Shown: one piece after another, positions 1 to 6,863 of the stretch | Layout of the letters: the number at the start of each line of letters is the position of its first letter | Position numbering within the stretch: the first letter of the stretch is position 1 | NCBI GenBank assembly: GCA_900404475.1 | Contig: OUQQ01000653.1 | Coordinates: 3,002 to 14,241 of the forward strand | Direction of reading: 5' to 3' | From: Spongospora subterranea | Taxonomy: Eukaryota > Endomyxa > Phytomyxea > Plasmodiophorida > Plasmodiophoridae | DNA length: 11,240 bases | Program-made: the position numbers and the translations under genes | Notes under the pieces: generated by a model | What the model saw: only the letters and a program-made list of their open reading frames with translations | Database searches by the model: none | Told to the model about the DNA's origin: nothing

Positions 1-111
1 CCACATGGCCTCAATGAATGTGGGAGAGCGAGCTGCCTGGCAGTAAACTTGGAAACTCTGGATAGGCAATGTAATCAGGTGGGGGCAGATCCCATTCGGT
101 GTGGTCGTTAG
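1..111 (+). repeat. SINE-like repeat, copy A (head portion, cut by window edge)
   Basis: This stretch matches the first ~110 bp of the repeat at 1293-1573 at about nine bases in ten by eye, with only small indels. The shared block includes the phrase ACTCTGGATAGGCAATGTAA. The copy begins at the window edge roughly ten bases inside the element, so its left end is not visible. The match to the other copies stops just after position 111. It therefore represents the element's head only, or a variant with a different body. No open frame here looks like protein. Confidence 0.75.
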
Positions 112-254
112 CTTGGTTCCTGTCTGTCCCTGTTGGTGGCAGGCAAGTCCGGGTGAGTGTTAGGCATGAGTTCGAAACCCCGTGAGTGATGGAATTTTGG
201 GAGACCCCCCAAGGTTGCATTCAATACGGAAAAGTAGAGTGAATGTTGAGCACG
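112..254 (+). other. Repeat-associated segment between copies A and B
   Basis: This segment joins the head of copy A to the start of copy B and has no counterpart in the copy at 1293-1573. It contains a tRNA B-box-like string (GAGTTCGAAACCCC near 165-178), but no convincing A box at the right spacing, so a tRNA origin is only a weak possibility. It may be the body of a longer subfamily, or unrelated filler. No gene is seen. Confidence 0.35.
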
Positions 255-503
255 AAGGTCAGACAACGTGGCTTCTAATGAATGTGGGAGAGCGAGCTGC
301 TTGCAGTAAACTCGGAAACTCTGGATAGGCAATGTAATCAGGTGGGGACAGGTCCCATTCGGTGAATCCAGCTGGTCTAATAGGTGTCTTCAGTGGATAC
401 CCAAGCTACTTGTAGCGGCCAGGCGGAAATAGGGCAATCCTGGTAGTACACAGGCTTACTCAACCCATAAGAACCCGCGAACCTTTGTATGCCATACCAT
501 ACC
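255..503 (+). repeat. SINE-like repeat, copy B, with (ATACC)n tail
   Basis: This copy aligns with 1293-1573 along almost its whole length. It lacks an internal block of about 28 bases after the CCCATTCGGTG phrase. It ends in three five-base tail units, one of them ATGCC (489-503). Right after the tail the sequence becomes the RNase H remnant of the Ty3/gypsy element. The left flank is repeat-related sequence, not RNase H, so this edge of the retroelement was probably removed or replaced. No convincing target-site duplication is visible; only AAGG is shared by the two flanks. Confidence 0.8.
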
Positions 504-508
504 AAGGA

Positions 509-673
509 ACCTTTTAGACCAGCGAATTGATTGCCCTTGAACGACCCACTCAGACACCCCAACTGAAGATGAACGGATTTGGGTAAATCTTCGTTCGGAA
601 TTTGTGTCAGTAACATCGCCCAAAAATGTTTGGATGCATCAGGCAACAGGCAGCGCGTGTAGTTGTCCTTCAC
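509..673 (-). pseudogene. Ty3/gypsy RNase H remnant
   Basis: The minus-strand frame contains C-L-L-P-D-A-S followed by F-W-A and later L-S-G-S-F-K-G. This resembles the start of Ty3/gypsy RNase H domains, where T-D-A-S carries the first catalytic aspartate (kept here) and a G-x-F-x-G-x-Q block follows. It continues directly from the RT remnant in the order expected for pol. The domain is cut off at about 509 by SINE copy B, so its second half and catalytic residues are missing. This is a dead fragment. Confidence 0.72.
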
Positions 674-684
674 GTGCGAATTTG

Positions 685-1292
685 TTAGAATTTCGGATAA
701 CGCATTCTGACATCATTGAAGCTGACGTCATTAGAGTTGTTCCAGCCGATAGATTCCAGATAGACTTTCAGATGAAGTTTTTTGACATTGCTGACGGATC
801 GTGACGCCAATAAAAGCAGCTCCTGTAATAATGGATTGAGTCGTTCGGCAAACTTCGGGATCCCCGATCGCATCCAGTTCATCGCACAGATGAATTGTTG
901 TAGGTCGGCCGCATTTTTAGGACGAAGTAAAGATCTGAGCATGTTGACAAAATCGTCGTCAAACTTCACACCCTCCGCTGATATTATGCACCCAGACCAT
1001 TTGGCCGACTTGAGATAAAAATGGCACCTCTTGGGGTTCAACGTGACGCCATGACAGTCCAAATGGTCGAGTAGCTTGTTGAGAACAGAGAAGCAATCAG
1101 TGAGGTCTCTGGCATATCCCAGAATATGATCGACCTAAGCAAAGCGCATGATTAGAGCAGGTCGCCGAGGATCTCCTGCTGACTGGCTGAAACGCGAATA
1201 CAGCATCGCAAGCCCTTGTATGATTCGATGGGGGTGAAGACTCCCTCGTGAGCCATAAATGAGCAGAGCTCCCAGCTATCAGGATGTAAAGG
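685..1292 (-). pseudogene. Ty3/gypsy reverse transcriptase, 3' part (palm/thumb)
   Basis: On the minus strand this encodes W-E-L-C-S-F-M-A-H-E-G-V-F-T-P, an RT palm block. It then encodes a damaged catalytic motif and V-D-H-I-L-G-Y-A, followed by a thumb/connection stretch with L-N-P-K-R-C-H-F and L-Q-Q-F-I-C-A-M-N-W-M-R. The last phrase is typical of one Ty3/gypsy group (RT followed by a connection to RNase H). At 1126-1137 the expected Y-x-D-D reads stop-V-D-H: the tyrosine codon is TAG and the second aspartate is CAT (His). There are further frame changes between 1140 and 1250. The remnant is catalytically dead. The other half of RT lies beyond the SINE insertion at 1293-1573. Confidence 0.9.
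1281..1292. repeat. Target-site duplication, left copy
   Basis: The 12-mer AGGATGTAAAGG here is repeated exactly at 1574-1585, on the other side of the SINE-like element; a preceding C extends the match to 13. On the minus strand this string lies in the RT codons for the conserved L-H-P-D motif. Removing the insert plus one copy makes the motif continuous. This supports a true insertion. Confidence 0.9.
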
Positions 1293-1573
1293 TGGGTCTG
1301 ACCACATGGCCATTGTGAATGTGGGAGAGGGAGCTGCTTGCAGTGACCTCGAAACTCTGGATAGGCAATGTAATCAGGTGGGGGCAGGTCCCATATGGTG
1401 TGGTCGTCAGGACAGGTTATGTTGCTTAATCCAGATGGTCTAATAGGCTCCTTCATTGGATACCGAATCTACTTGTAGCGGCCAGGCGGAAGTAGGGAAA
1501 ACCTGGTAGTACACACAGGCTTACCCGACCAATAAGAACCCGCGAATCTTTGTATACCATACCATACCATACC
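1293..1573 (+). mobile_element. SINE-like non-autonomous retroelement, copy C, inserted in RT
   Basis: A 281-bp element starts with TGGGTCTGACCACATGG and ends in four ATACC units (1554-1573). It is bounded by a perfect 12-bp direct repeat. A variable target duplication plus a simple-repeat 3' tail is the signature of LINE-dependent target-primed insertion. No Pol III A/B box pair is clear, so the promoter type is unknown, and no protein is encoded. The element is oriented opposite to the retrotransposon it interrupts. Copies A and B at 1-503 show that the family is repeated. The partner LINE is not in the window. A short internally deleted LINE or a MITE is less likely, because no terminal inverted repeats are seen. 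Confidence 0.85.
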
Positions 1574-1585
1574 AGGATGTAAAGG
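1574..1585. repeat. Target-site duplication, right copy
   Basis: Exact second copy of AGGATGTAAAGG, directly after the fourth ATACC tail unit of the SINE-like element. See the left copy at 1281-1292. Confidence 0.9.
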
Positions 1586-2250
1586 GAACTGTCAATATCC
1601 CTTGAAGGCATCCAGTACTGTAGTATAAATATTGATGAGAAACGGAGGTAATTCAATGTCACGCCGAGATGTGGCATAGGCCACGCGATCCGTTCTGTTC
1701 TGGAATTAATCTCCTTCGTGTACAAAGTTAGGCGATGTCCTCGTATGTCGACGAATATTTTATCGACGACATGACAGGCGCATGCATAACGACTATGTGG
1801 GATTCTGAATACAAAATCAGTCGTCTCCAATTGCGACGTATGATCGTGGAGAAATTGTTGATACGCTTTCGGAATACCGCCTTTGCTCGGAATGCAGTGG
1901 TACCTGGTTTTACGAAGATCTTCATCGGAACCTTGGCAGGCGGATCCTTGCCAAGCTTGAGATGCCATATGTCTTTCTTTGTGACGTACGTCATGAGTCA
2001 GTCGGAAACGGTGCTGGGATGGTAGTCCTTCTGTTATTGCCTTGTTGACCATGTCGTTAACTGCGCTGCGGGTATCCTCGGGAATGCTCGGCCCGATCAA
2101 CAATGTAACCATCGTTGGGTCCTCGTTGCAATATGATGATGGAGTCGGGTGTGCTTCGCTTGATTTTGCGGCACAATCGAATTTTCTGTTTCCATGATGT
2201 CGGCCTCGTCGGATTCCTCGATGGTATGGTCTCCCTAGAGCCAGCAAATT
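1574..2250 (-). pseudogene. Ty3/gypsy reverse transcriptase, 5' part
   Basis: Minus-strand frames encode the RT N-terminal region in pieces: a pre-RT leader (E-D-T-R-S-A-V-N-D-M-V), then D-P-P-A-K-V-P-M-K-I-F-V-K-P-G with F-R-A-K-A, then S-R-Y-A-C-A-C-H-V-V, then the R-I-A-W-P-M-P-H-L block. These are standard Ty3/gypsy fingers and palm motifs in the right order, but the pieces lie in two frames, so at least two indels separate them. A 264-codon open frame over this interval is a patchwork and not a gene. The RT leader begins almost directly after Gag, leaving no room for a protease domain. Confidence 0.88.
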
Positions 2251-2256
2251 TCCTAG

Positions 2257-2996
2257 TCATCGGTCTGGATAGAAACTCAACGAGAAAAGTTCGGGTTTAC
2301 CCACCAAAGCGACGCCGTCACTGCCGTTCGACGGATTGGGGTTGGATTTTCTCCTATATATACGCTCGAACTTCTCTCGTTCAACGGCTGAACGAAGAAC
2401 GAGATTAAACAACAGCGATTCGTCGTGCTCATCCTTTTCTCGTGGCCCAAATTTTTTGATCTTGAGCTCCACAACTTCCTTCAGAGAGTCAGGGCGAAGA
2501 CCATGGATTAAATAGCGCATTTTACGCTTGCATTTTTTGCTATCGGTAGTGTCGAAAGCCTTCTCGAGTCCGAGGTCCTCGATGAGCTTGTCGAATTCAG
2601 AAAACTAGGTAAGAATGCGATCGTCCGCGTTCTTGATGGACATATTGACCATGACATTATTGTTGATCGTGGTTTCGATGTCTTCAGCACTGGTCGACGC
2701 CAATTACGATCTGACTGAAAAATATGCTGTGATATCAGCGTCGGAGACCTCATTCACAGCCTTCTCCAGCATGAACTTCGCAAGGCCGCTCAGCTTCTCG
2801 ACAGGAATGCTGTATTTCAGCGATATGGCGAATATGCTCTCGCCAGGAGTCTCCCGCCGTTCCTCGATTAGGCGCAGGTATAATTCCCGCTCGCGGCAGA
2901 ACTTGTTAATCGCAGTGAGATCAAACGACGTTATTCGTGGCGCTGTGATCGGCGTAACAACGGTTCGGCCATTCGTCGTTGCGATCGTCGGCCCTG
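2257..2996 (-). pseudogene. Ty3/gypsy Gag-like remnant
   Basis: One minus-strand frame reads as protein from about 2996 down to a TGA at 2257-2259. It is broken only by TAA at 2704-2706 and TAG at 2605-2607. It contains a Thr/Pro-rich start, then S-F-D-L-T-A-I-N-K-F, a helical stretch with L-I-E-E-R-R-E-T-P-G-E-S, and I-H-G-L-R-P-D-S-L-K-E. That pattern suits a retroelement capsid domain. Position upstream of RT on the same strand supports Gag. No CCHC zinc knuckle is seen before the stop. The true start is uncertain, perhaps up to ~3140 in another frame. Confidence 0.62.
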
Positions 2997-3257
2997 TTGT
3001 TCGGAACCTTGGGGTTCAATGCCGGAGTGTTAAAGCACTATTGCCGGATCTAGTGGGTCCTGATCGGACGCATCTCCATCGGAACCTCAGGCGCTCGTGC
3101 CACAGCGAAGATTTATTCTTACTGGGACTACGACAAACGTGAGGGGCATTTTCCGATGATGTCAGATATAAATGAAAAGATTATCCTCTGCCTACGGAGA
3201 TGGCAAAACCGCCAAAACGTTTTCCGATCCTTGTTAGCGCACTAAAACAGCAACTCA

Positions 3258-3652
3258 AGTCACCTTCCGCCTCGATTGTATTGTTAAGTTATCAGACTCT
3301 AATTGGTTTAACTCTATTTTAGTTGCTGTCGATCGGCTGTCTAAGACCCATTTCATTCCATGTTATGAGTCCATTACATCACCGGAACTGGCTCAATTAA
3401 TGTTCGAAACGTGTTTCCGCCTACACTGCCTCCCCGATGAAATCATATCTCATCGAAATCCACAGATGGTGGCAGGGTTCAGGAAGGTTCTTCTCAGCAG
3501 GCTGCAGATCGACCGCAAGTTATCCAGTGCAAGACACCCACAAGCCAACGGAACAGACCGAACGCGTCAATCAGGTCGTAGAACAGTATCTGATGACGTT
3601 CACCCGTGCCTGACCGACCGCCCCTGCAGATCGGTTGTACCTTATTACGAAT
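3258..3652 (+). pseudogene. Ty3/gypsy integrase core remnant (opposite strand)
   Basis: The plus-strand frame reads D-C-I-V-K-L, then V-A-V-D-R-L-S-K-T-H-F-I-P, L-P-D-E-I-I-S-H-R-N-P, and S-S-A-R-H-P-Q-A-N-G. This is the DDE integrase core of Ty3/gypsy elements. The second catalytic aspartate (usually S-D-R-x) is His, codon CAT at 3451-3453. A one-base insertion near 3552-3553 throws out the frame just before the third catalytic residue; T-E-R-V-N-Q is readable in the next frame. That frame ends at a TGA near 3612. No HHCC zinc finger or chromodomain is seen. The fragment faces away from the Gag-RT remnant, so it comes from a rearranged or separate copy. Confidence 0.88.
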
Positions 3653-3866
3653 TTTAATCTCCCTTCAATCGCCTTCGCCCAGGTTTTTTCTTTCTTCTTA
3701 ATCCTCTGCTCTTTTTGTAATGAGTTTGATTTTTGCGTTCGTCCTTGTTTTCAATCTGTTTTAGAATGATCACAGGATCATCGATATGGGATCGAAATAG
3801 CGTCCTGTGACAATCAGTAGAGTTGATCAATCGCGTCAAGTGCTGGTGTAGCGCCACACCAGGGCG
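3653..3866. other. Intergenic / 5' leader of the EF-hand gene
   Basis: No gene is seen. A pyrimidine-rich run ending TTTTCAATCTGTTTTAG (AG at 3763-3764) looks like a splice acceptor about 100 bases before the EF-hand ATG. It could serve a 5'UTR intron or trans-splicing. An 8-bp inverted repeat, TCACAGGA at 3770-3777 and TCCTGTGA at 3803-3810, follows. A small hairpin (TGGTGT 3844-3849, ACACCA 3856-3861) ends five bases before the ATG. Confidence 0.35.
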
Positions 3867-4497
3867 ATGGCCAACGAGATGTCGGAGATGGAGATCAAGC
3901 GGTGTCGGGACGCCTTCCGCATGTTCGACAAGGACAATAGCGGCACGATCGACGTCTGGGAGCTCTCCCAGGCGCTGGAGACATCGTTGCGCCAAAAGCC
4001 AACGCAAGGTGCCACCACCCCGGATCCATCTTCCATTTACCGATTTTTACATCGCGCCATGTTTAGAGGCGGTTTTTGCCATGATATCAATGGTCGATGA
4101 AGATATGAGCGGGTAATGTTTTTCCAAAACGCCCATCGACCACATTCATTTTACGACTTGAGCCTTTGCACACCAATTCGATGAAAATTTCGGAAATCGT
4201 CAGTTTCTGACGACCCATCATATCAGGTCAATCGATTTTCCCGAATTTCTAAAGGTTATTCAATCGCAAAAGACGTCGGCGTCGAAAGTGTCCGACGACT
4301 CGGATATCGTTGAGGCGTTCCGGGCTCTGGGTGGCGCCGCCGATAAGACGGGGACAATCGAGTACGCAAAACTCAAGAAGATCGTCTGCAACGACTTCGG
4401 TCTGACTATCAAGATCGACGAACTGCTGAATCAGGCGAGCCCAGGAAACAATGGCCAGACCATCGACTTTAACGAGTTCAAGGCGATGTTTGCGTAA
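3867..4497 (+). CDS. Calmodulin-like four-EF-hand protein, three exons
   Basis: Exons 3867-4008, 4067-4112 and 4227-4497 join to 152 codons plus TAA, calmodulin size (calmodulin is about 149). Introns are 4009-4066 (58 bp) and 4113-4226 (114 bp), both GT-AG with matching phases. EF1 loop is residues 21-32 (D-K-D-N-S-G-T-I-D-V-W-E) and EF2 loop is 58-69 (D-E-D-M-S-G-S-I-D-F-P-E); both have all usual Ca2+ ligands. The EF3 region (~100-111) has Ala at ligand position 1 and Lys at 12. The EF4 region (~135-146) also lacks the Asp pattern. Only the N-lobe should bind Ca2+. The ATG at 3867 is preceded by an in-frame TAG. The sequence resembles calmodulin-like proteins of cilia and flagella more than calmodulin itself; that placement is an inference. 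The likely role is Ca2+-dependent binding to a partner protein. Confidence 0.87.
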
Positions 4498-4591
4498 ACT
4501 ATCAAGCGTGAAGAAATGCGATTTGTTTGGGGAATCAAATTGGGTTCAGACAGGTGTGATATCGAGCGAAAGCTATGAAATCGAGGAACAA

Positions 4592-4597
4592 AATAAA
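4592..4597 (+). promoter_or_regulatory. Poly(A) signal AATAAA for EF-hand gene
   Basis: A canonical AATAAA hexamer lies about 95 bases after the TAA of the EF-hand gene, at a distance normal for a short 3'UTR. No other hexamer is nearer. Confidence 0.45.
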
Positions 4598-4674
4598 CTG
4601 TCAGTCAAAGTCAACTCAATCGTGAAGAGATCAGGAACATATCTGTAGGAGTTGGCAGATTTTGACGAACGATA

Positions 4675-4940
4675 ATGTCTCAGAAGGAGACTCAAAGCAG
4701 CCCCAATGTACGAGTATTTCTGGGTGTGCAAACGGTCAAAGCTCACCTAGAACTTCTACGGAAAATTTGTGCACAGCCGGCAATTTGCGGCCGGTTCGGT
4801 GATTCCGGGCGTCGGATAATTTTCCAACCGGAGAAGAAGATGGGGCTGTGTCAACACATTCAGGTCCAACGAGGTCAGATAAACAATTGCTTGATTTAGA
4901 AAACCTGTTGAGCATGAGCACTCCTTGCTGGGCATGGTAG
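4675..4940 (+). CDS. Coding-like stretch, unassigned
   Basis: Two overlapping plus-strand frames look like protein. One begins ATG at 4675 (M-S-Q-K-E-T-Q-S-S-P-N-V) and runs 74 codons to a TAG at 4897-4899. The other runs from about 4815 to a TAG at 4938-4940 and includes T-G-E-E-D-G-A-V-S-T-H-S-G-P-T-R-S-D-K, with an acidic, Ser-rich character. Only one is likely to be translated, or they are joined by a splice I could not fix. No domain is recognised. It sits between two better-supported genes on the same strand, so it could be a small separate gene. Confidence 0.3.
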
Positions 4941-5002
4941 CGTCAGAGATGATAGTGACGACTAAAAGCTAGCAGATAAACGTCGGAAAAACTGAGGGTG
5001 CC

Positions 5003-5369
5003 ATGGCCCAAAAAACCGGGTCAAACAGAGCAGCTGACAGCCCAGGCGAAGGCGGTCAATTGCAGAGCAGGGTTGCTGTGATCGTGTTCCATTTGTGACA
5101 ATTTTTGTGACAACTACACCGATCACGATATCGTGGACACTACATTTCGGTCTCCGCACAGGGGAGATGACACCTTTGTATGGGGAGCGGACGGTGGCGG
5201 TTGTGGTACCTTTTCAGGCCCAGCTCCTTCAACAACCGCCATCGGGAGTTCCTCGTACAGAGGTATTGTTGGGAACTTGAGTAAATTTGTCGTCGCCAAA
5301 CACATAACGAGCTGCCTGGGTTCGAGACAAGGGAAGATGAAGGCTCCGACTTGGCCACCAGTCAAGTGA
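5003..5369 (+). CDS. Coding-like stretch upstream of the zinc-finger gene
   Basis: A short frame from ATG 5003 (M-A-Q-K-T-G-S-N-R-A-A-D) reads to about 5070. A different frame is open from 5082 to a TGA at 5367-5369; it contains C-S-I-C-D-N-F-C-D-N-Y and a Gly-rich part (G-A-D-G-G-G-C-G). After that single TGA the same frame stays open through the whole zinc-finger gene to 6545. The stretch may be an upstream exon of that gene, with an intron that removes the stop (a GTAAAT donor is at 5281), or a separate small gene. No family is recognised. Confidence 0.33.
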
Positions 5370-5525
5370 CATCCACTGTCAAGAGGCCGGACACAGGTAA
5401 AACAAGTCCGTCGCGGACTTTTCATGTTGACCGAGAAGGTCACGCCGCTCCCAGACTTCGCGTGGCCAATCCCGGAACTGGGCGCAACGACCGACGTCGG
5501 AACCCGCGAGACACATCCAAATCAC

Positions 5526-6545
5526 ATGGCGACAGATCGATCCTATATGCGGCTGTTTGTCCATTGCCGACAGCGCAAGTTCATGCAGTTGGCACGTCCC
5601 TCCGACTCTGTTGGGGACTTGCTCAAACGGATCGCACTAAAATTCGTCAAACTCTACAGCGATGATCAGCCGGGGTTTGAACACTGCCGTCTGCAGTGCG
5701 CCGACGGATTTGATATCGACGCCGATGACACAATTGCTGATGTTTTCGAAGATCGTGATCGCGTGTTCGTTGTGTGCGCCGATGAGGAACCGTTCGGTTT
5801 TTCGTCTTCGCCAACGGCCAAAGAACCAGTCGAGCAACCGGTTCATGTTGCCGCCGGCGGATCCCCTGTATCTGTAATCATCCCTTCGACACCCGCTGAA
5901 CAACCCTTCTGTGGTGAGGTGGCCACCGCTAACTTGGCGATCGATAAAACAGTGGATGAACCGGTGGTGCCAACGATTGTTGCCCATCAGACTTTGACGA
6001 AAGAGGTTGCGCCAGAGCCAAAAAAGTCGCATAAAAGGTCAAAGAAAATTGATGAAGGAACAGAGCAGACTTCTGGAAATGTGAAGGAGTCCCAGGCCTT
6101 AAAGCCGAAGAAGAAGAAGTCGAAGAAAAACGATTCCGAATTGTCAAAAAACGCTGAAAACGAAGCTGTCAAGCCAGATGAGGTAGAGGTGCCGAAAGCA
6201 GTAGAATTGCCAGAAACAGTAGAATCTCCCAGAGCAGCTGTGATTGACGAGGAACCTGAAGCGGCTACAGTTGATGAGCCGAAGCCGAAGAAGAGCAAGA
6301 AGACGGTGGCGCCAGAGGAGCCCGAAATCAAGCCGAAGGTCGAGGCGAAACGGGAGATAGATTGGGACGAGATTGTCAACTGCCCGGTCTGTGAACTCGC
6401 CATTGCCAGGAAGGCACTGAAAAGCCACAAGAAGTTGCACAACCAGGTGTGCTGCCATCTCTGCAGTAATAAGTTCAGCACGAAGAAGACCCGCGATAAT
6501 CATCTCTTGAAGCATCATCCATCGGCCGAAGCCGCCCCAGAATGA
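5526..6545 (+). CDS. Protein with possible ubiquitin-like N-terminus, Lys-rich linker and two C2H2 zinc fingers
   Basis: From ATG 5526 the protein has 339 residues. Residues ~8-90 could form a ubiquitin-like beta-grasp: alternating hydrophobic strands, a helix around S-V-G-D-L-L-K-R-I-A, and a final D-R-V-F-V-V-C strand. This is a pattern judgement only. Residues ~150-275 are rich in Lys, Glu and Pro with several basic clusters (K-P-K-K-K-K-S-K-K), good nuclear import signals. Two C-terminal fingers follow: C286-x2-C289-x11-H301-x3-H305 (one residue shorter than usual) and C310-x2-C313-x12-H326-x3-H330 (canonical). A nuclear role, binding nucleic acid or protein, is likely. An ATG at 5424 in the same frame adds 34 residues; I prefer 5526 because the possible domain starts there and the ATG is followed by G. 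No intron is needed from 5424 to 6545. Confidence 0.78.
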   Translation: MATDRSYMRLFVHCRQRKFMQLARPSDSVGDLLKRIALKFVKLYSDDQPGFEHCRLQCADGFDIDADDTIADVFEDRDRVFVVCADEEPFGFSSSPTAKEPVEQPVHVAAGGSPVSVIIPSTPAEQPFCGEVATANLAIDKTVDEPVVPTIVAHQTLTKEVAPEPKKSHKRSKKIDEGTEQTSGNVKESQALKPKKKKSKKNDSELSKNAENEAVKPDEVEVPKAVELPETVESPRAAVIDEEPEAATVDEPKPKKSKKTVAPEEPEIKPKVEAKREIDWDEIVNCPVCELAIARKALKSHKKLHNQVCCHLCSNKFSTKKTRDNHLLKHHPSAEAAPE

Positions 6546-6863
6546 TATTCCCTGCGCGATTGCTCACGACATTTCGATAATTATTCCAATCTCTTTCACT
6601 TATCCTATAAACATTGTTGCCGTTTTTATTTTTTCGCACATCGCTTACCGCTCTCGTTAGCAATCAGAATGCCAGTACAGATGTAAAAAGGACCTGAAAT
6701 GCAATCGACGTTCCTTCCAATGTTCATGTCAACGCTCCAGATAATTGGAGCCTGCTAGATCCATCCAAAAGCTGATTTTTTTTGTTTGCCCGAACAGCGG
6801 CACGATGTTGCCTGCCAAGGTCAATAAAACTTCAATACTTTTTGAGCAGAAACTATTCGCTGA
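6546..6863. other. Gap after zinc-finger gene; no gene established
   Basis: The first ~120 bases are AT-rich and probably 3'UTR of the zinc-finger gene, but no AATAAA is seen. A plus-strand open frame from 6745 carries a plausible short peptide (L-P-A-K-V-N-K-T-S-I-L-F-E-Q-K) that could belong to the decayed coding region that follows. There is nothing further to support. Confidence 0.3.

Noticed and set aside
155..185. tRNA-derived SINE promoter in the segment after copy A
   Set aside because: The B-box-like string is imperfect and no A box lies at suitable spacing; the other copies lack this segment.
11..332. Minus-strand ORFs of 69 and 74 codons over copies A and B
   Set aside because: They read antisense through a repeated non-coding element; similar peptides recur only because the DNA is repeated.
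1453..2247. 264-codon minus-strand ORF as a gene
   Set aside because: It mixes out-of-frame and in-frame pieces of the RT remnant and ends inside the SINE insertion, so it is a fortuitous patchwork.
2615..3142. 175-codon plus-strand ORF
   Set aside because: It lies opposite the Gag-like frame, which has a more protein-like sequence and fits upstream of RT on the minus strand.
5637..6518. Minus-strand ORFs opposite the zinc-finger gene (131, 164 and 124 codons)
   Set aside because: They are shadows of the plus-strand gene; Ser/Phe/Leu-rich content mirrors its Lys/Glu-rich linker and no domain is seen.
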